64,000 nucleotides of DNA from Terrisporobacter mayombei (GCF_020748465.1 NZ_JAHZMP010000001.1:682001-746000), one strand, 5' to 3'. Positions 7,902-17,448 are shown, counted from the stretch's first letter. Notes: generated from the sequence alone by a model not told the origin. Translations and numbers: made by a program.

Positions 7902-8918
7902 TTATCTATATATAACCTTCCCATCAATATCCTTAACAGTCTGACATCCAGTAAGCCTCATAGTAGCCTCAAACTCACCAACAATCTTCTTAACATACAT
8001 CTCAACACCTTCTCTACCGCCACCAAAAGATGCAGTAACAAAAGGTCTTCCAATAAGCACACCATCAGCCCCAAGACCAATCAACTTAAGAACATCAACA
8101 CCAGTTCTAACAGCACCATCAACTAAAATAGTTAACTTACCTTTAACAGCCTCAGCAATAGCAGGTAGCACATCAGCAGCACCTGGAGTGCAATCTAAAA
8201 CTCTACCACCATGATTAGAAACAACTATAGCATCCACACCAGCTTCCACAGCAAGCATAGCATCTTCCACAGTCATTATACCCTTCACTATAAATGGTAG
8301 CTTAGTAGCAGCTTTTAGCTCTTTTAAAGCTTCCACATCCTTTGGTACAACAGTTTTCCCATGCATTGATAAAGTCACAAGACCACATGCATCCACGTCT
8401 ACACCAACAGCAAAAGCTCCAGCTTCTTCAGCTAATTTTATTTTCTTTATTATATCGTGGTTTTCCCAAGGTTTTATAAATACTATACCTTGTCCATTGT
8501 TTTCTTTTAATACATCTAAGTTATCCATTAAGAAAGAGTCTACAGCAGTATCTCCAACCATTGGGAAAATTCCACTTTCTATACATCCTTCTACAACTGG
8601 AGTTATGTATTCTCTTTCACTTATTTTTCCACCCATATTTAATGTAGTTCCTGTTATAGGAGCTGCAAATATTGGTGCTTTCATTTTCTTCCCAAATAAT
8701 TCTACTGATGTATCTGGATTTGATACGTTATGTATAACTCTCATATTTATTTTAATATTTTGTAAACTTTTGAAGTTTTCTACAAATGCAGATCCAGTAT
8801 CTTTTCCACCCATTCCTGGAACTTCTCCTGCACAAACTACTCCATTACAAGCTTTACAAACTCTACAACTTCCATTTAAGTTTTCTCTTGCTTCTTTTAG
8901 CATGTCTTTATAATTCAT
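7902..8918 (-). CDS. FMN-dependent alpha-hydroxy-acid dehydrogenase-like protein
   Basis: The frame is open from 8939, but its first codons contain the ribosome site GGAGGGG, so the ATG giving MNYKDMLK at 8918 is chosen (338 residues). The C-terminal TIM-barrel motifs of the LldD/glycolate oxidase family are clear: LPFIVKGI (active Lys), VVSNHGGRVLDCTP (catalytic His and Arg), VDGAVRTGVDVLKLIGLGAD and GRPF for FMN phosphate. The N terminus carries four Cys (CRVCKACNGVVC), not usual in lactate oxidase, suggesting a metal or iron-sulfur site or a distinct subfamily. The substrate is not assigned. It is monocistronic, and the 58-bp palindrome lies downstream. Confidence 0.87.
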   Translation of the reverse strand: MNYKDMLKEARENLNGSCRVCKACNGVVCAGEVPGMGGKDTGSAFVENFKSLQNIKINMRVIHNVSNPDTSVELFGKKMKAPIFAAPITGTTLNMGGKISEREYITPVVEGCIESGIFPMVGDTAVDSFLMDNLDVLKENNGQGIVFIKPWENHDIIKKIKLAEEAGAFAVGVDVDACGLVTLSMHGKTVVPKDVEALKELKAATKLPFIVKGIMTVEDAMLAVEAGVDAIVVSNHGGRVLDCTPGAADVLPAIAEAVKGKLTILVDGAVRTGVDVLKLIGLGADGVLIGRPFVTASFGGGREGVEMYVKKIVGEFEATMRLTGCQTVKDIDGKVIYR

Positions 8919-8977
8919 TATTATGATCCCCTCCAACAATAATTTATCTTAATAATTCTTCCATTTATAATTATAGT

Positions 8978-9745
8978 CTATAAAACATTTTTAAGGAAAC
9001 TTTTTCTATGTATTGGTGTTATACCATGTTTTTCTATTGCTTCATAGTGTTCCTTTGTACCATATCCTTTGTTTGATTTAAATCCATACTCTGGGTATAT
9101 TTCATCATAGTCACACATCATTCTATCTCTTGTAACCTTAGCTAATATGCTGGCAGCTCCTATAGATATGGATTTTGAATCACCTTTTATTATTGGATTT
9201 TGTTTTATATCCACACCTGGTATAGTTACAGCATCTACCAATAAATAATCTGGTTGTTTTTTCATTGAATTTATTGCTTTTTTCATTGCCATGAATGTGG
9301 CATTTAAAATATTGTAGTCGTCTATTTCTTCATGGTCCACAATTCCTATTCCATAATCTAGTGCATGTTCTTTTATTATTTCGTATAACTCTTCTCTTTT
9401 GCTTTCTTTTATTTTTTTAGAGTCGTCTACTCCTTCTATTTTTGTGTTTGGTGGTAAAACAACTACAGCTGCAACTACTGGTCCTGCTAATGGCCCTCTA
9501 CCAACTTCGTCTATTCCACCTATGTATAAATACCCTTTTGAGTATCCGTCATTTTCGTATGTATTTATAAGTTCTAATCTTTCATCTTCTTTTCTTATGG
9601 CATCTAGTTTTTTTGCCAAAGATACAGCTAACTTTTGCACTGACTTTCTTTCATCACCTTTTAAAATATTTATATATTCTAAGTATTGTTCAACTTTTAA
9701 ATTATCTACTATTTCTTTTATCTCTTTTACACTTTTGTTATTCAT
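8978..9745 (-). CDS. rnhB: Ribonuclease HII
   Basis: The 255-residue protein has the RNase HII core, with GGIDEVGRGPLAGPVVAAV near residue 77 (first catalytic Asp-Glu) and LLVDAV (third Asp), followed by KGDSKSISIGAASILAKVTRD. It removes RNA from RNA-DNA hybrids and excises single misincorporated ribonucleotides. An N-terminal helix-rich extension of about 70 residues, as in Bacillus RnhB, is present. The ribosome site AAGGAG precedes the ATG. In many Firmicutes rnhB lies near rbgA; here the two are separated by the copper and antiporter genes. Confidence 0.97.
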   Translation of the reverse strand: MNNKSVKEIKEIVDNLKVEQYLEYINILKGDERKSVQKLAVSLAKKLDAIRKEDERLELINTYENDGYSKGYLYIGGIDEVGRGPLAGPVVAAVVVLPPNTKIEGVDDSKKIKESKREELYEIIKEHALDYGIGIVDHEEIDDYNILNATFMAMKKAINSMKKQPDYLLVDAVTIPGVDIKQNPIIKGDSKSISIGAASILAKVTRDRMMCDYDEIYPEYGFKSNKGYGTKEHYEAIEKHGITPIHRKSFLKNVL

Positions 9746-9850
9746 GGTAATCTCCTTAATGTTTATTCAGTTTTATTATGTACTTACCTTTTATATTTTA
9801 TCATATAATTCACTACCTTCATATGACCAAGGATTTACCCTCGTAAAAAA

Positions 9851-9876
9851 GCCAACAGAACTATTTATCTGTTGGC
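9851..9876 (-). terminator. Intrinsic terminator of nhaC
   Basis: GCCAACAG and CTGTTGGC pair over 8 bp with a 10-nt loop. The minus strand continues in TTTTTT. It follows the antiporter stop by about 25 nt. Confidence 0.88.
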
Positions 9877-9901
9877 TTCATATATATATTTAATTTAATA
9901 A

Positions 9902-11332
9902 CTAATTTGCTTTTTCACACATTTTTAAATCTTCTTCTTTGTTATCATCAATTCTTGCTACTTTATAATTAAATGCTATCATTGCCAATGAAACTAATGG
10001 ATTTATTAGATTTAATAAGGCATATGGCGCATATACAAAGGCTGATACACCTAATGTTCCTGCAATATATGCTCCACATGTATTCCATGGTATTAATGGA
10101 GAACTTAGTGTTCCACTATCTTCTAGTGCTCTTGATAACATCTTTGGATGTATTCCTCTTTTTTTGAATTCTTCGCTATACATTCTTCCAGGTATAACAA
10201 TTGATAAGTATTGTTCTCCAGCTATTATGTTAGTAAATGTACAAGTTAACATAGTACACAGTACTGTTCCAAATACTCCTTTTGCAGCTTTTAATATAGA
10301 AGATGCTATTGCTTCAAGCATACCTGTTTTTTCTAGTATTCCACCTAAACCTAGGGCACATATTGTTAATGATACTGTTGACATCATATTCATAAGGCCA
10401 CCTTTAGATAATAACATGTCCACTGACTCCACACCTGTGGCTGATACATATCCATTTGTTGCTGCCTCTAATATAGCTCCCATATCTTGCCCTTGGAAAA
10501 ATACTGCTATAACAACTCCTATCAATGCTCCTCCTATAAGTCCAGGAATTGCTGGTACTTTTAGCATTACTAGCACAATTACTGCTATTGGTGCAATTAA
10601 TAAAAGTGGTGATAGTGTATTATATGAAGATTCTAATGTATTACTAATTAATTGTATTTGACTTATATCTAATTCTTGTCCAGAATATTTCATTCCCATT
10701 ATACCAAATATAACTAAAACTATTATTAATGATGGTATAGTTGAATATAACATATATTTTATATGAGTAAATAAATCAGTACCTGCCATTGCTGGTGCCA
10801 AATTAGTTGTTTCAGATAAAGGAGATAACTTGTCACCAAAGTATGCTCCTGATATTATAGAACCCGCTACTAAGCCTGTTGGTATTCCTAAACTTTGACC
10901 AATACCTAAAAGTGCAACACCAACTGTTCCCATTGTACTCCAAGATGATCCTGTTGCTAGAGATACTATGGAACATACTATTACTGATGCCACTAAGAAA
11001 ATATTTGGTGATATAACTTTTAGTCCCCAATAAATCATGCTTTGTACTACTCCACTTATTATCCAAGTTCCTATAAGTATACCTATTATCATTATTATTA
11101 AAATTGCTTGCATTGCCATTTTAATACTATCAAACATACTACTTTCTAGTTCAGACCATTCAAAGCCTAATCTATATACACCTATAGCTCCTGCTATGGC
11201 TGCTGCTCCTACCAGTGGTACATGTGGTGACGATCCATACATAAATATTCCTATTCCTAAAAATAATCCTAAACATATTATCGGTATCATCGCCTCTAAT
11301 AATGTGGCCTTCCTACTAACTTGCTGTTTCAT
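9902..11332 (-). CDS. nhaC: NhaC-family Na+/H+ antiporter
   Basis: This 476-residue integral membrane protein has about 11-12 hydrophobic segments, and the family motifs SLATGSSWSTMGTVGVAL and GAYFGDKLSPLSETTNLAP, typical of NhaC and of malate-lactate antiporter MleN. It would exchange external protons for cytoplasmic sodium across the plasma membrane, serving pH and sodium homeostasis. It begins MKQQVSRKATLLEAMIP after a GGGGAG site. The gene is monocistronic, with a terminator downstream and a roughly 150-nt AT-rich upstream region. Substrate choice between Na+ and an organic acid cannot be fixed from sequence alone. Confidence 0.9.
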   Translation of the reverse strand: MKQQVSRKATLLEAMIPIICLGLFLGIGIFMYGSSPHVPLVGAAAIAGAIGVYRLGFEWSELESSMFDSIKMAMQAILIIMIIGILIGTWIISGVVQSMIYWGLKVISPNIFLVASVIVCSIVSLATGSSWSTMGTVGVALLGIGQSLGIPTGLVAGSIISGAYFGDKLSPLSETTNLAPAMAGTDLFTHIKYMLYSTIPSLIIVLVIFGIMGMKYSGQELDISQIQLISNTLESSYNTLSPLLLIAPIAVIVLVMLKVPAIPGLIGGALIGVVIAVFFQGQDMGAILEAATNGYVSATGVESVDMLLSKGGLMNMMSTVSLTICALGLGGILEKTGMLEAIASSILKAAKGVFGTVLCTMLTCTFTNIIAGEQYLSIVIPGRMYSEEFKKRGIHPKMLSRALEDSGTLSSPLIPWNTCGAYIAGTLGVSAFVYAPYALLNLINPLVSLAMIAFNYKVARIDDNKEEDLKMCEKAN

Positions 11333-11637
11333 ATTAATTCTCCCCTTATCAATAGCGTAATGCTTTTTTTTTGAAACTTATTAGTTCGTACTAGCTCTTA
11401 TTATTTTCCTCATAAATCAATATGTTTTGCTGTATCACCTGCTTTATAATTTAAATATACAATTTGTTATATTTTATTATAATTTTAGCACGATTTTTAT
11501 TAATTGTTAATTTTTTGTTAAATTTTTTTAAATTTTTTTTATTTTTTAACATTATCTTTTATTATACTTGTTTAAACATTTATTTTTATGTAATTTTATA
11601 AACAAAAAATACGTAGGTATCGTTTGCCTACGTATTT
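11333..11637. other. 305-nt intergenic region upstream of nhaC
   Basis: Very AT-rich. It contains the terminator of the LRAT-domain gene at its right end. On the minus strand a TATAAT-like word lies in a poor promoter context near 11485, with no clear -35. No gene was seen. A leader RNA for nhaC is possible, but no known riboswitch pattern was recognised. Confidence 0.5.
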
Positions 11638-11639
11638 TT
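11605..11639 (-). terminator. Intrinsic terminator of the LRAT-domain gene
   Basis: AAAAATACGTAGG and CCTACGTATTTTT form a perfect 13-bp stem. The minus strand ends in TTTTTTG after the stem. It overlaps the stop codon of the gene it terminates. Confidence 0.85.
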
Positions 11640-12141
11640 AATAATCCTCATATATTAAATATTTCACAAATACTGCTTTTATCACTGCATTAACTTGATA
11701 TGATTGTTTAACTCCTGTTTTGCACCAAACAGCAAAATGTTCACAGTTATTAGCATGAAGTAAAAATTTTCTCTCACCTACTCTACTTCTTGCCCTCTTT
11801 ACAGTTTCTTCTGGTGTATATAGTTTAAATTTAATTTTGTTTTTAATTTTGTAGAGAATATATAAGGCTTGCACATCATCTATTAAATCTCTACCTAGCC
11901 CCTCTGCCCTTATCCTACTAACATTAGAAGGTTTGTCTTCTGAGAACTTATATACATAATATTTATCAGAGCCTCCCAGAAAATTTTCCATATCTGTTTC
12001 ATCTATAACCATCTCTCTAAAAAACATATCTTTTTCTTTCCCACTATAATGAATAACATGGCTTTTATCTACAAATATGCCAAAATGATTATATATGCCG
12101 TGATTAACACATATTACGTCTCCGTATTGAGGTTCAATCAA
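11638..12141 (-). CDS. LRAT-domain (permuted NlpC/P60-like) protein
   Basis: The start is taken as the TTG at 12141, six bases after GGAGGTGA; the longer frame from 12156 would begin inside that ribosome site. The roughly 167-residue product begins IEPQYGDVICVNHGIYNHFGIFVD, with the catalytic His of the LRAT fold, and ends with NNCEHFAVWCKTG, carrying the catalytic Cys. LRAT proteins are thiol acyltransferases or hydrolases related to NlpC/P60. In bacteria their substrates are mostly unknown. There is no signal peptide, so a cytoplasmic role is likely. It is monocistronic. Confidence 0.8.
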   Translation of the reverse strand: MIEPQYGDVICVNHGIYNHFGIFVDKSHVIHYSGKEKDMFFREMVIDETDMENFLGGSDKYYVYKFSEDKPSNVSRIRAEGLGRDLIDDVQALYILYKIKNKIKFKLYTPEETVKRARSRVGERKFLLHANNCEHFAVWCKTGVKQSYQVNAVIKAVFVKYLIYEDY

Positions 12142-12284
12142 AATATCACCTCCCAATAAATATTTATATATATAATTTATGATTTATTTTTTATAATGTT
12201 ATTTCTCAAAAAAATATATGTTTTATATTTTTTTATAGTAATCTATTTTCATATATTTAAAAATTTATTAATGCTGGTACTAAA

Positions 12285-12330
12285 AAAGTGTGTAAATTAA
12301 CATATTTTTATCTGTTTATTTACACACTTT
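12285..12330 (-). terminator. Intrinsic terminator of csoR
   Basis: AAAGTGTGTAAAT and ATTTACACACTTT pair over 13 bp with a 20-nt loop. A T run follows on the minus strand. It is 40 nt beyond the csoR stop. Confidence 0.8.
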
Positions 12331-12369
12331 ATATTACATCTCTATTCAAATTTAACATAAACATTATTC

Positions 12370-12639
12370 TTATTTCATTGTCTTTTCAAGTATTTTTATT
12401 ATTTCTGCCATTTTTTCATCAGTATCAGTATCATTATTATAACAAGCATCTTTTACGCAATGTTCTAAATGCTGTTTCAAAATTAGTATATTAGATTTTT
12501 TTAAAAGAGACTGCGCTGCTAAAATTTGATTTGATATATCTATACAATAACGTTCTTCTTCTATCATTTTTATTATTCCATCAATCTGTCCTCTAGCTGT
12601 CTTAAGTGATTGAATCGATTTTTTTTTATCTGTATTCAT
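12370..12639 (-). CDS. csoR: CsoR-family copper-sensing repressor
   Basis: The frame opens at 12660, but the AAGAGGAGGAAG ribosome site is inside it, so the ATG at 12639 is used (89 residues). The all-helical CsoR/RcnR fold is recognisable, with SLKTARGQIDGIIKMIEEERYC followed by QHLEHC. The Cys-His-Cys set that binds Cu(I) is complete. Copper binding releases the repressor from DNA. Its own promoter carries a CACCC-CTACA-GGGTG operator, and a better version sits at the copA promoter, so it likely controls both transcripts. It is downstream of copZ but separately promoted. Confidence 0.93.
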   Translation of the reverse strand: MNTDKKKSIQSLKTARGQIDGIIKMIEEERYCIDISNQILAAQSLLKKSNILILKQHLEHCVKDACYNNDTDTDEKMAEIIKILEKTMK

Positions 12640-12657
12640 TATCTTCCTCCTCTTCGC

Positions 12658-12712
12658 CACCCCTACAGGGTGTATGTGTTCTCATAATAAAACATTTTAT
12701 TAAAGTTGTCAA
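12658..12712 (-). promoter_or_regulatory. csoR promoter with CsoR operator
   Basis: TTGACA (complement of 12707-12712) and TATTAT (12684-12689) are separated by 17 nt. CACCCCTACAGGGTG at 12658-12672 is the dyad, placed just past the expected transcription start. The geometry is like that at the copA promoter. Confidence 0.8.
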
Positions 12713-12774
12713 CTTCCATCTAATATTTTTTTAATTCATAAAGTTTATATTTTATTCTTATATAAAAATTAAGA

Positions 12775-12800
12775 CATAGGATGGATATTATCCACCTATG
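12775..12800 (-). terminator. Terminator-like hairpin after copZ
   Basis: CATAGG-A-TGGAT and ATCCA-CCTATG pair over about 11 bp with one bulged base. The minus strand then has a moderately T-rich run. It would end the copA-copZ transcript before csoR. Confidence 0.6.
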
Positions 12801-12811
12801 CCCTAATAAAG

Positions 12812-13024
12812 TTATTTTATATTTGTATCTATAGTAACTACTGAATATGCATCTCCTAATGTAAAAACTATTTCTTCATTACTTAATGTGCTATCAAGTA
12901 ATATTGATGATTGTTCTAAATTAACATCTACTGACTTTACTTCTTTAAGTTCTTCAAATAATCCCGTTACTCTTTTTACACAGTGTCCACAATTCATTCC
13001 TGTTATTATTATTTTTTTTATCAT
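12812..13024 (-). CDS. copZ: Copper chaperone CopZ
   Basis: About 70 residues from the ATG at 13024, preceded by AAAGGATGG. It is a single heavy-metal-associated domain with the Cu(I) motif GMNCGHC near residue 9 and the usual beta-alpha-beta-beta-alpha-beta length. It shuttles Cu(I) in the cytoplasm to CopA. It follows copA by about 25 nt and is probably cotranscribed with it from the CsoR-controlled promoter at 15626-15681. Confidence 0.93.
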   Translation of the reverse strand: MIKKIIITGMNCGHCVKRVTGLFEELKEVKSVDVNLEQSSILLDSTLSNEEIVFTLGDAYSVVTIDTNIK

Positions 13025-13049
13025 ATTTATATCCATCCTTTTCAATTTT

Positions 13050-15548
13050 TTATTTATATGCTTTGAATCCTTTTAATCTAAGTGCATTTGTTATTACTGA
13101 TACTGAACTTAAACTCATTGCTGCAGCTGCAATCATTGGGTTTAATAATGGTCCTCCAAATATATACAACACTCCGGCTGCTACTGGTATACCCACTGTA
13201 TTGTATCCAAATGCCCAGAATAGATTTTGTTTAATATTTTTCATTGTTTCCTTACTTAATTTTATAGCTGTTGGAACATCCATTAAGTCACTTCTCATTA
13301 ATACTATGTCTGCTGATTCCATAGCTACATCTGTTCCACTACCTATTGCTATACCTATATTTGCTTGTGCTAGTGCTGGAGCATCATTTATTCCATCTCC
13401 TACCATTGCAACGAATTTACCTTGTTCTTGAAGTTTTTTCACTTCATTTGATTTATCTTGCGGTAAAACTTCTGCTAGTACTATATCTATTCCAACTTCT
13501 TTTGCTATCGCATTAGCAGTCTTTTTGTTATCTCCTGTCACCATAGCAACTTGTATTCCCATACTGTGAAGTTTTTCTATTGCCCTTTTACTACTTTCTT
13601 TAACTACGTCAGCTACTGCTATTATTCCTGATATCTCATTTTCCATAGCTATATACATAGGTGTTTTACCTTGAATTGCTAATTCATCTGATTTTTTACT
13701 TAGGTCGCCTAGGCTTATTTTTCTGTCATCCATAAGCTTTTTATTTCCAAGTAATACATTCCTGCTATCTATAGTTACTTCTATACCATGACCTGGTATA
13801 GCTTTGAATTTTTCTACTGTCATAAATCCAGTATTTTTTTCTTCACCAAATCTTACTATAGCTTCGCCTAGTGGATGCTCTGATCCTTTTTCAGCACTTG
13901 ATGCTATTTTTAATAAATAATCTTTATCTACATTTTTACTTACAACTATATCTGTAACTTGAGGTTTACCTTCTGTAATTGTTCCTGTTTTATCAAATAT
14001 TATAGTATCTATTTTATGTGATAATTCTAATGCTTCTCCACCTTTTATTAATATCCCATTTTCTGCACCTTTACCTGTACCTACCATAATTGCTGTAGGT
14101 GTTGCAAGACCTAGGGCACATGGGCAAGCTATTACAAGTACTGATATAAATATTACAAGTGCAAATTCTAAACCTTTGCCTCCAACTGTTAACCAAAGTA
14201 ATGCTGATACTATAGATATTACTATAACAGTTGGTACAAAATATCCTGATACAGTGTCTGCTAATTTTGCGATTGGTGCTTTTTTACCTTGCGCATCTTC
14301 AACTAATTTAATAATTTGAGATAAAGCAGTGTCTGATCCTACTTTTTCTGCTTTAAACTTTATACTACCGTTTTTATTTATACTTGCACCTGTAACTTTA
14401 GATCCTATATTTTTCTCTACAGGTATACTTTCACCAGTAAGCATAGACTCATCTACAGAAGTATGCCCTTCTATTACTATACCATCTACTGGTATTTTGC
14501 TTCCTGGCTTAACTATTATTATATCTCCAACTTCGACTTCTTCTATTGGAGTTTCTATTTCTCTTCCATCTTTTACAACTATTGCAGTTTTTGGTTGAAG
14601 CCCCATAAGTTTCTTTATAGCTTCACTTGTTTTACCTTTTGATCTTGATTCTAAATATTTACCAAGTAATATAAGTGCTATTATTATTCCTGCACTTTCA
14701 TAATATAGTTGGTGATGCCCGTGACTTTGTACCATATCTGTAGTAGCTATTTGGAATGTTGTATACGCACTATATAAAAATGCTGATAGTGTTCCTATTG
14801 CTACTAATGAATCCATATTTGGACTTTTATTTATAAGTGCTTTAAAACCATTTGTATAGAATTTATTCCCAGCTATCATTACTGGTGTTACTAATACTAA
14901 CTGAATTAATGCATAATTTAATGTACTAGTAACTGGATCTATAATTTCTGGAACTGGCCATGGTCCTATAGGACTTGGTACCATCGGTCCCATTGCTATA
15001 TAAAATAGTGGTATAGAAAATGCTACTGCTACCAAAAATTTTGTAAACAGTGTTTTCATCTCTTTTTCTTTTCTTATTTTATCTTCATCTACACTAGCAT
15101 TTCTGTTTTCGCTTTTTTCTAATACCTTGTAACCTGCTTTTTCTATTACATTTCTTATTTGTGTTAATTTTAATTTAGATTGATCATAATTTATCGTAGC
15201 TCTTTCTGTAGCCACGTTTACACTTATGCTATCTATTCCATCAAGTTTATTTACAGCTCTTTCAATTGCTTTTGCACAGGATGCACAACTCATACCACCT
15301 ATTTTGAATTCTATCTTACTGTATTTAACATCTTCTAATAGATTAAATCCTGCTTTTTTTACTGTTTTCTCTAAGTCCTCAAACTTAACTTTTTGATTGT
15401 CGTACTCTATGTGAAGTTTTTCTGTCGCCATATTTATACTTTGGTTAACTACTCCATCTATTTTTTTTACTGCTCTTTCTACTGCCTTACCGCAAGACGA
15501 GCAGGTCATTCCTGTTACCTTATAGCTTTTTTTTACTATATTACTCAT
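13050..15548 (-). CDS. copA: Copper-exporting P1B-type ATPase
   Basis: This 832-residue protein starts at MSNIVKK after AAAGGAGTG. Two N-terminal metal-binding domains (GMTCSSC near 12 and GMSCASC near 78) precede about eight membrane segments. The ion-channel motif is [11 protein letters not shown], the phosphorylated Asp is in DKTGTITEG, and the hinge motifs are TGDN and [13 protein letters not shown]. The HP motif is in SEHPLGEA. It pumps Cu(I) out of the cell. Lengths and motifs are complete, so it should be functional. It forms an operon with copZ, and a dyad operator for CsoR lies just downstream of its promoter. Confidence 0.97.
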   Translation of the reverse strand: MSNIVKKSYKVTGMTCSSCGKAVERAVKKIDGVVNQSINMATEKLHIEYDNQKVKFEDLEKTVKKAGFNLLEDVKYSKIEFKIGGMSCASCAKAIERAVNKLDGIDSISVNVATERATINYDQSKLKLTQIRNVIEKAGYKVLEKSENRNASVDEDKIRKEKEMKTLFTKFLVAVAFSIPLFYIAMGPMVPSPIGPWPVPEIIDPVTSTLNYALIQLVLVTPVMIAGNKFYTNGFKALINKSPNMDSLVAIGTLSAFLYSAYTTFQIATTDMVQSHGHHQLYYESAGIIIALILLGKYLESRSKGKTSEAIKKLMGLQPKTAIVVKDGREIETPIEEVEVGDIIIVKPGSKIPVDGIVIEGHTSVDESMLTGESIPVEKNIGSKVTGASINKNGSIKFKAEKVGSDTALSQIIKLVEDAQGKKAPIAKLADTVSGYFVPTVIVISIVSALLWLTVGGKGLEFALVIFISVLVIACPCALGLATPTAIMVGTGKGAENGILIKGGEALELSHKIDTIIFDKTGTITEGKPQVTDIVVSKNVDKDYLLKIASSAEKGSEHPLGEAIVRFGEEKNTGFMTVEKFKAIPGHGIEVTIDSRNVLLGNKKLMDDRKISLGDLSKKSDELAIQGKTPMYIAMENEISGIIAVADVVKESSKRAIEKLHSMGIQVAMVTGDNKKTANAIAKEVGIDIVLAEVLPQDKSNEVKKLQEQGKFVAMVGDGINDAPALAQANIGIAIGSGTDVAMESADIVLMRSDLMDVPTAIKLSKETMKNIKQNLFWAFGYNTVGIPVAAGVLYIFGGPLLNPMIAAAAMSLSSVSVITNALRLKGFKAYK

Positions 15549-15625
15549 GCTTATCACTCCTTTAACATTTTTTATACTTTAATGAACATTTTAATATTTG
15601 TTCAGCAGGTTACTCCACCCACCCC

Positions 15626-15681
15626 CACCCCCTGGGGGTGTTTTATATTTATTATTATATACTATATTTTTTAGTTGTCAA
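15626..15681 (-). promoter_or_regulatory. copA promoter with CsoR operator
   Basis: On the minus strand, TTGACA (15676-15681) and TATAAT (15654-15659) are 16 nt apart, a near-perfect SigA promoter. CACCCCCTGGGGGTG at 15626-15640 is a perfect palindrome with one central base, of the CsoR type, sitting at about +7 to +21. The CsoR repressor would block transcription when copper is low. Confidence 0.9.
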
Positions 15682-15700
15682 TAAGGTTTTTATGTTTTTT

Positions 15701-15731
15701 GATGAAATAATATTGTAAATATTATTTCATC
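15701..15731. repeat. 14-bp perfect inverted repeat
   Basis: GATGAAATAATATT and AATATTATTTCATC pair around gta. No T run follows it on either strand, so it is not a standard terminator. It sits upstream of the copA promoter. Confidence 0.6.
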
Positions 15732-15841
15732 CACTTTTATAATAAAATAATTCATTAATTCTGAAGCTTAATTAATTCACAAGTATGTTCTTCAATCTTA
15801 GGATATAAGCTAATATATATCTTATTTTAAGTTAAAATAAA

Positions 15842-15892
15842 AAAAACTATTTTGAATCTTACTCAAATATAAGTAATTTCAAAATAGTTTTT
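15842..15892 (-). terminator. Intrinsic terminator of rbgA
   Basis: AAAAACTATTTTGAA and TTCAAAATAGTTTTT form a perfect 15-bp stem with T runs on both sides. It lies 15 nt past the rbgA stop. Confidence 0.88.
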
Positions 15893-15906
15893 ATACTAAT
15901 TTATTT

Positions 15907-16821
15907 TTATTTATCCATATAATCCATAGGTTCTTCTAAAGATATTTGTCCTATTTTACCTTCTCTATACTCATTTAAAACAGTTTGAGCTATTCTAGTA
16001 TAGTCAAGTTCTTGTTTTCCTAGTATAAATCCTCTTTTTCTACCTATCATTTCCATAGTTTCAAGAGGAGTTTCTCCTAACTCTTCTAACTTATATCTTG
16101 CTTTTAATTTCTCCGGTTCTATTTCCATAATCTTTTCTATAAATTTAAGTCCTAAAGTATCTATATCAAGTATTTCGTCTTTTATAGCTCTACTGAAAGC
16201 TAAGTTAAGTGCAACTTCTTGATCTTCAAACTTAGGCCAAAGTATACCTGGAGTGTCTAGTAATTCTAAATTTCCTTTAAGTCTTACCCATTGCTTACAC
16301 TTAGTAACTCCTGGCTTATCTCCAGTTACAGTACTTTTTCTTCCTGTAAGTTTGTTTATAAGAGTTGATTTACCTACGTTTGGAACACCAACTATCATAA
16401 GTCTAATAGCTCTTTCTTGTCTTCCCTTAGCTTTAAGGTTGTCCATCATTTCTTTAGTAACATTTTTACACTCGTCTACTATTTTATTTACTCCATTACC
16501 TTTTATAGTAGCTACAGGTATTGCTTTTATTCCTTTTTTATCATAGTAGTTAACCCATTTGCTTAAGTTAGCTTGATTTGCTAAGTCACTTTTGTTTAAA
16601 ACAACTACTCTTGGTTTATCTCCAACTATTTCATCTATTTGAGGGTTTTTACTTGAGTAAGGTATTCTAGCATCTAATAACTCTATTACAACGTCTACCA
16701 TCTTTAAGTTGTTTTGAACCAATTCCTTAGTTTTTTTCATATGCCCTGGATACCAGTTTATATGTAGATTATCATCCTTTAAGTACTCGTCATAATCACT
16801 TCTTCTATAATCTCTTGCCAT
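15907..16821 (-). CDS. rbgA: Ribosome biogenesis GTPase RbgA (YlqF)
   Basis: The 304-residue protein is a circularly permuted GTPase. G4 (VVLNKSDL) comes first, near residue 65, then G1 (GVPNVGKSTLINKL) near 134, and G3 (LLDTPG). The N terminus with INWYPGHMKKT is diagnostic of RbgA, which matures the 50S subunit late in assembly. It follows rplS in the classical order trmD-rplS-rbgA, but a terminator stands between rplS and rbgA, so some of its expression needs another promoter. The AAGGAAGTG ribosome site is good. Confidence 0.96.
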   Translation of the reverse strand: MARDYRRSDYDEYLKDDNLHINWYPGHMKKTKELVQNNLKMVDVVIELLDARIPYSSKNPQIDEIVGDKPRVVVLNKSDLANQANLSKWVNYYDKKGIKAIPVATIKGNGVNKIVDECKNVTKEMMDNLKAKGRQERAIRLMIVGVPNVGKSTLINKLTGRKSTVTGDKPGVTKCKQWVRLKGNLELLDTPGILWPKFEDQEVALNLAFSRAIKDEILDIDTLGLKFIEKIMEIEPEKLKARYKLEELGETPLETMEMIGRKRGFILGKQELDYTRIAQTVLNEYREGKIGQISLEEPMDYMDK

Positions 16822-16940
16822 ATTTTCACTTCCTTATCTTTTATAAGTACTAATTTATTTCATCCTAATATCTAGGATTTCATTTTTTTATTATATCTAT
16901 AATTTTGTCCATATTTCATCATATTAATGACTGAAAAAAA

Positions 16941-16962
16941 GGAAATCCCCAAAGAGATTTCC
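16941..16962 (-). terminator. Intrinsic terminator of rplS
   Basis: GGAAATC and GATTTCC pair with an 8-nt loop, then the minus strand reads TTTTTTT. It lies 25 nt after the rplS stop. Confidence 0.85.
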
Positions 16963-16986
16963 TTCCTAAATTAACTTAAAAAGTTA

Positions 16987-17337
16987 TTATTTATTTCTAG
17001 CTTCTTTTATCTTAGCAGCTTTACCAGTTCTAGTTCTTAGGTAGTTTATCTTAGCTCTTCTTACTTTACCTTTTCTAGTAACTTCGATTTTTTCTATTTT
17101 GGGAGAGTGAACTGGGAAAGTTCTTTCTACACCAACATTGAAAGATATTTTTCTAACAGTGAAAGTTTCTCTAGCTCCTCCACCTTGTCTCTTAATTACT
17201 ACACCTTCAAATACCTGAACTCTTTCTCTTTTTCCTTCAACTATTTTAACGTGTACTCTTACTGTGTCCCCAGGTCCAAATGCAGGAACTTCAGCTTTTA
17301 ATTGTTCTTGTTCTAATGATTTTATTAATTCGTTCAT
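16987..17337 (-). CDS. rplS: 50S ribosomal protein L19
   Basis: The 116-residue protein shows the L19 pattern, with [37 protein letters not shown] and [12 protein letters not shown]. Length matches the family. It belongs to the 50S subunit at the interface with 30S. The ribosome site is TAGGAGGAAG. It has its own promoter, which overlaps the trmD stop, and a structured leader of about 75 nt that may allow autoregulation by L19. Confidence 0.98.
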   Translation of the reverse strand: MNELIKSLEQEQLKAEVPAFGPGDTVRVHVKIVEGKRERVQVFEGVVIKRQGGGARETFTVRKISFNVGVERTFPVHSPKIEKIEVTRKGKVRRAKINYLRTRTGKAAKIKEARNK

Positions 17338-17413
17338 TTTCTTCCTCCTAAATTCATAGACGCTCTTAATTACTGACCAATGTAAGCAGAGGAGCGGCCG
17401 TTATTTATCAACA
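17338..17413 (-). ncRNA. Probable L19 (rplS) leader RNA
   Basis: The region between the predicted transcript start (about 17413) and the rplS start can pair CGCTC (17392-17396) with GAGCG (17361-17365), enclosing a small CTG/CAG stem. It has a higher G+C content than the surroundings. L19 leaders are known before rplS in Firmicutes. The match here is by position and structure, not by a covariance search. Confidence 0.5.
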
Positions 17414-17419
17414 GTCTTA

Positions 17420-17448
17420 ATTATACTATATTTATTTACTTCTTACAA
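17420..17448 (-). promoter_or_regulatory. rplS promoter
   Basis: TTGTAA (17443-17448 complement) and TATAAT (17420-17425 complement) are separated by 17 nt. The -35 box and most of the spacer lie over the trmD stop codon. Confidence 0.7.

Noticed and set aside
9399..9893. 164-codon plus-strand frame
   Set aside because: Antisense to rnhB and its start; no recognisable motif or ribosome site.
11333..11637. Riboswitch upstream of nhaC
   Set aside because: The leader is AT-rich and no conserved riboswitch core could be recognised by eye.
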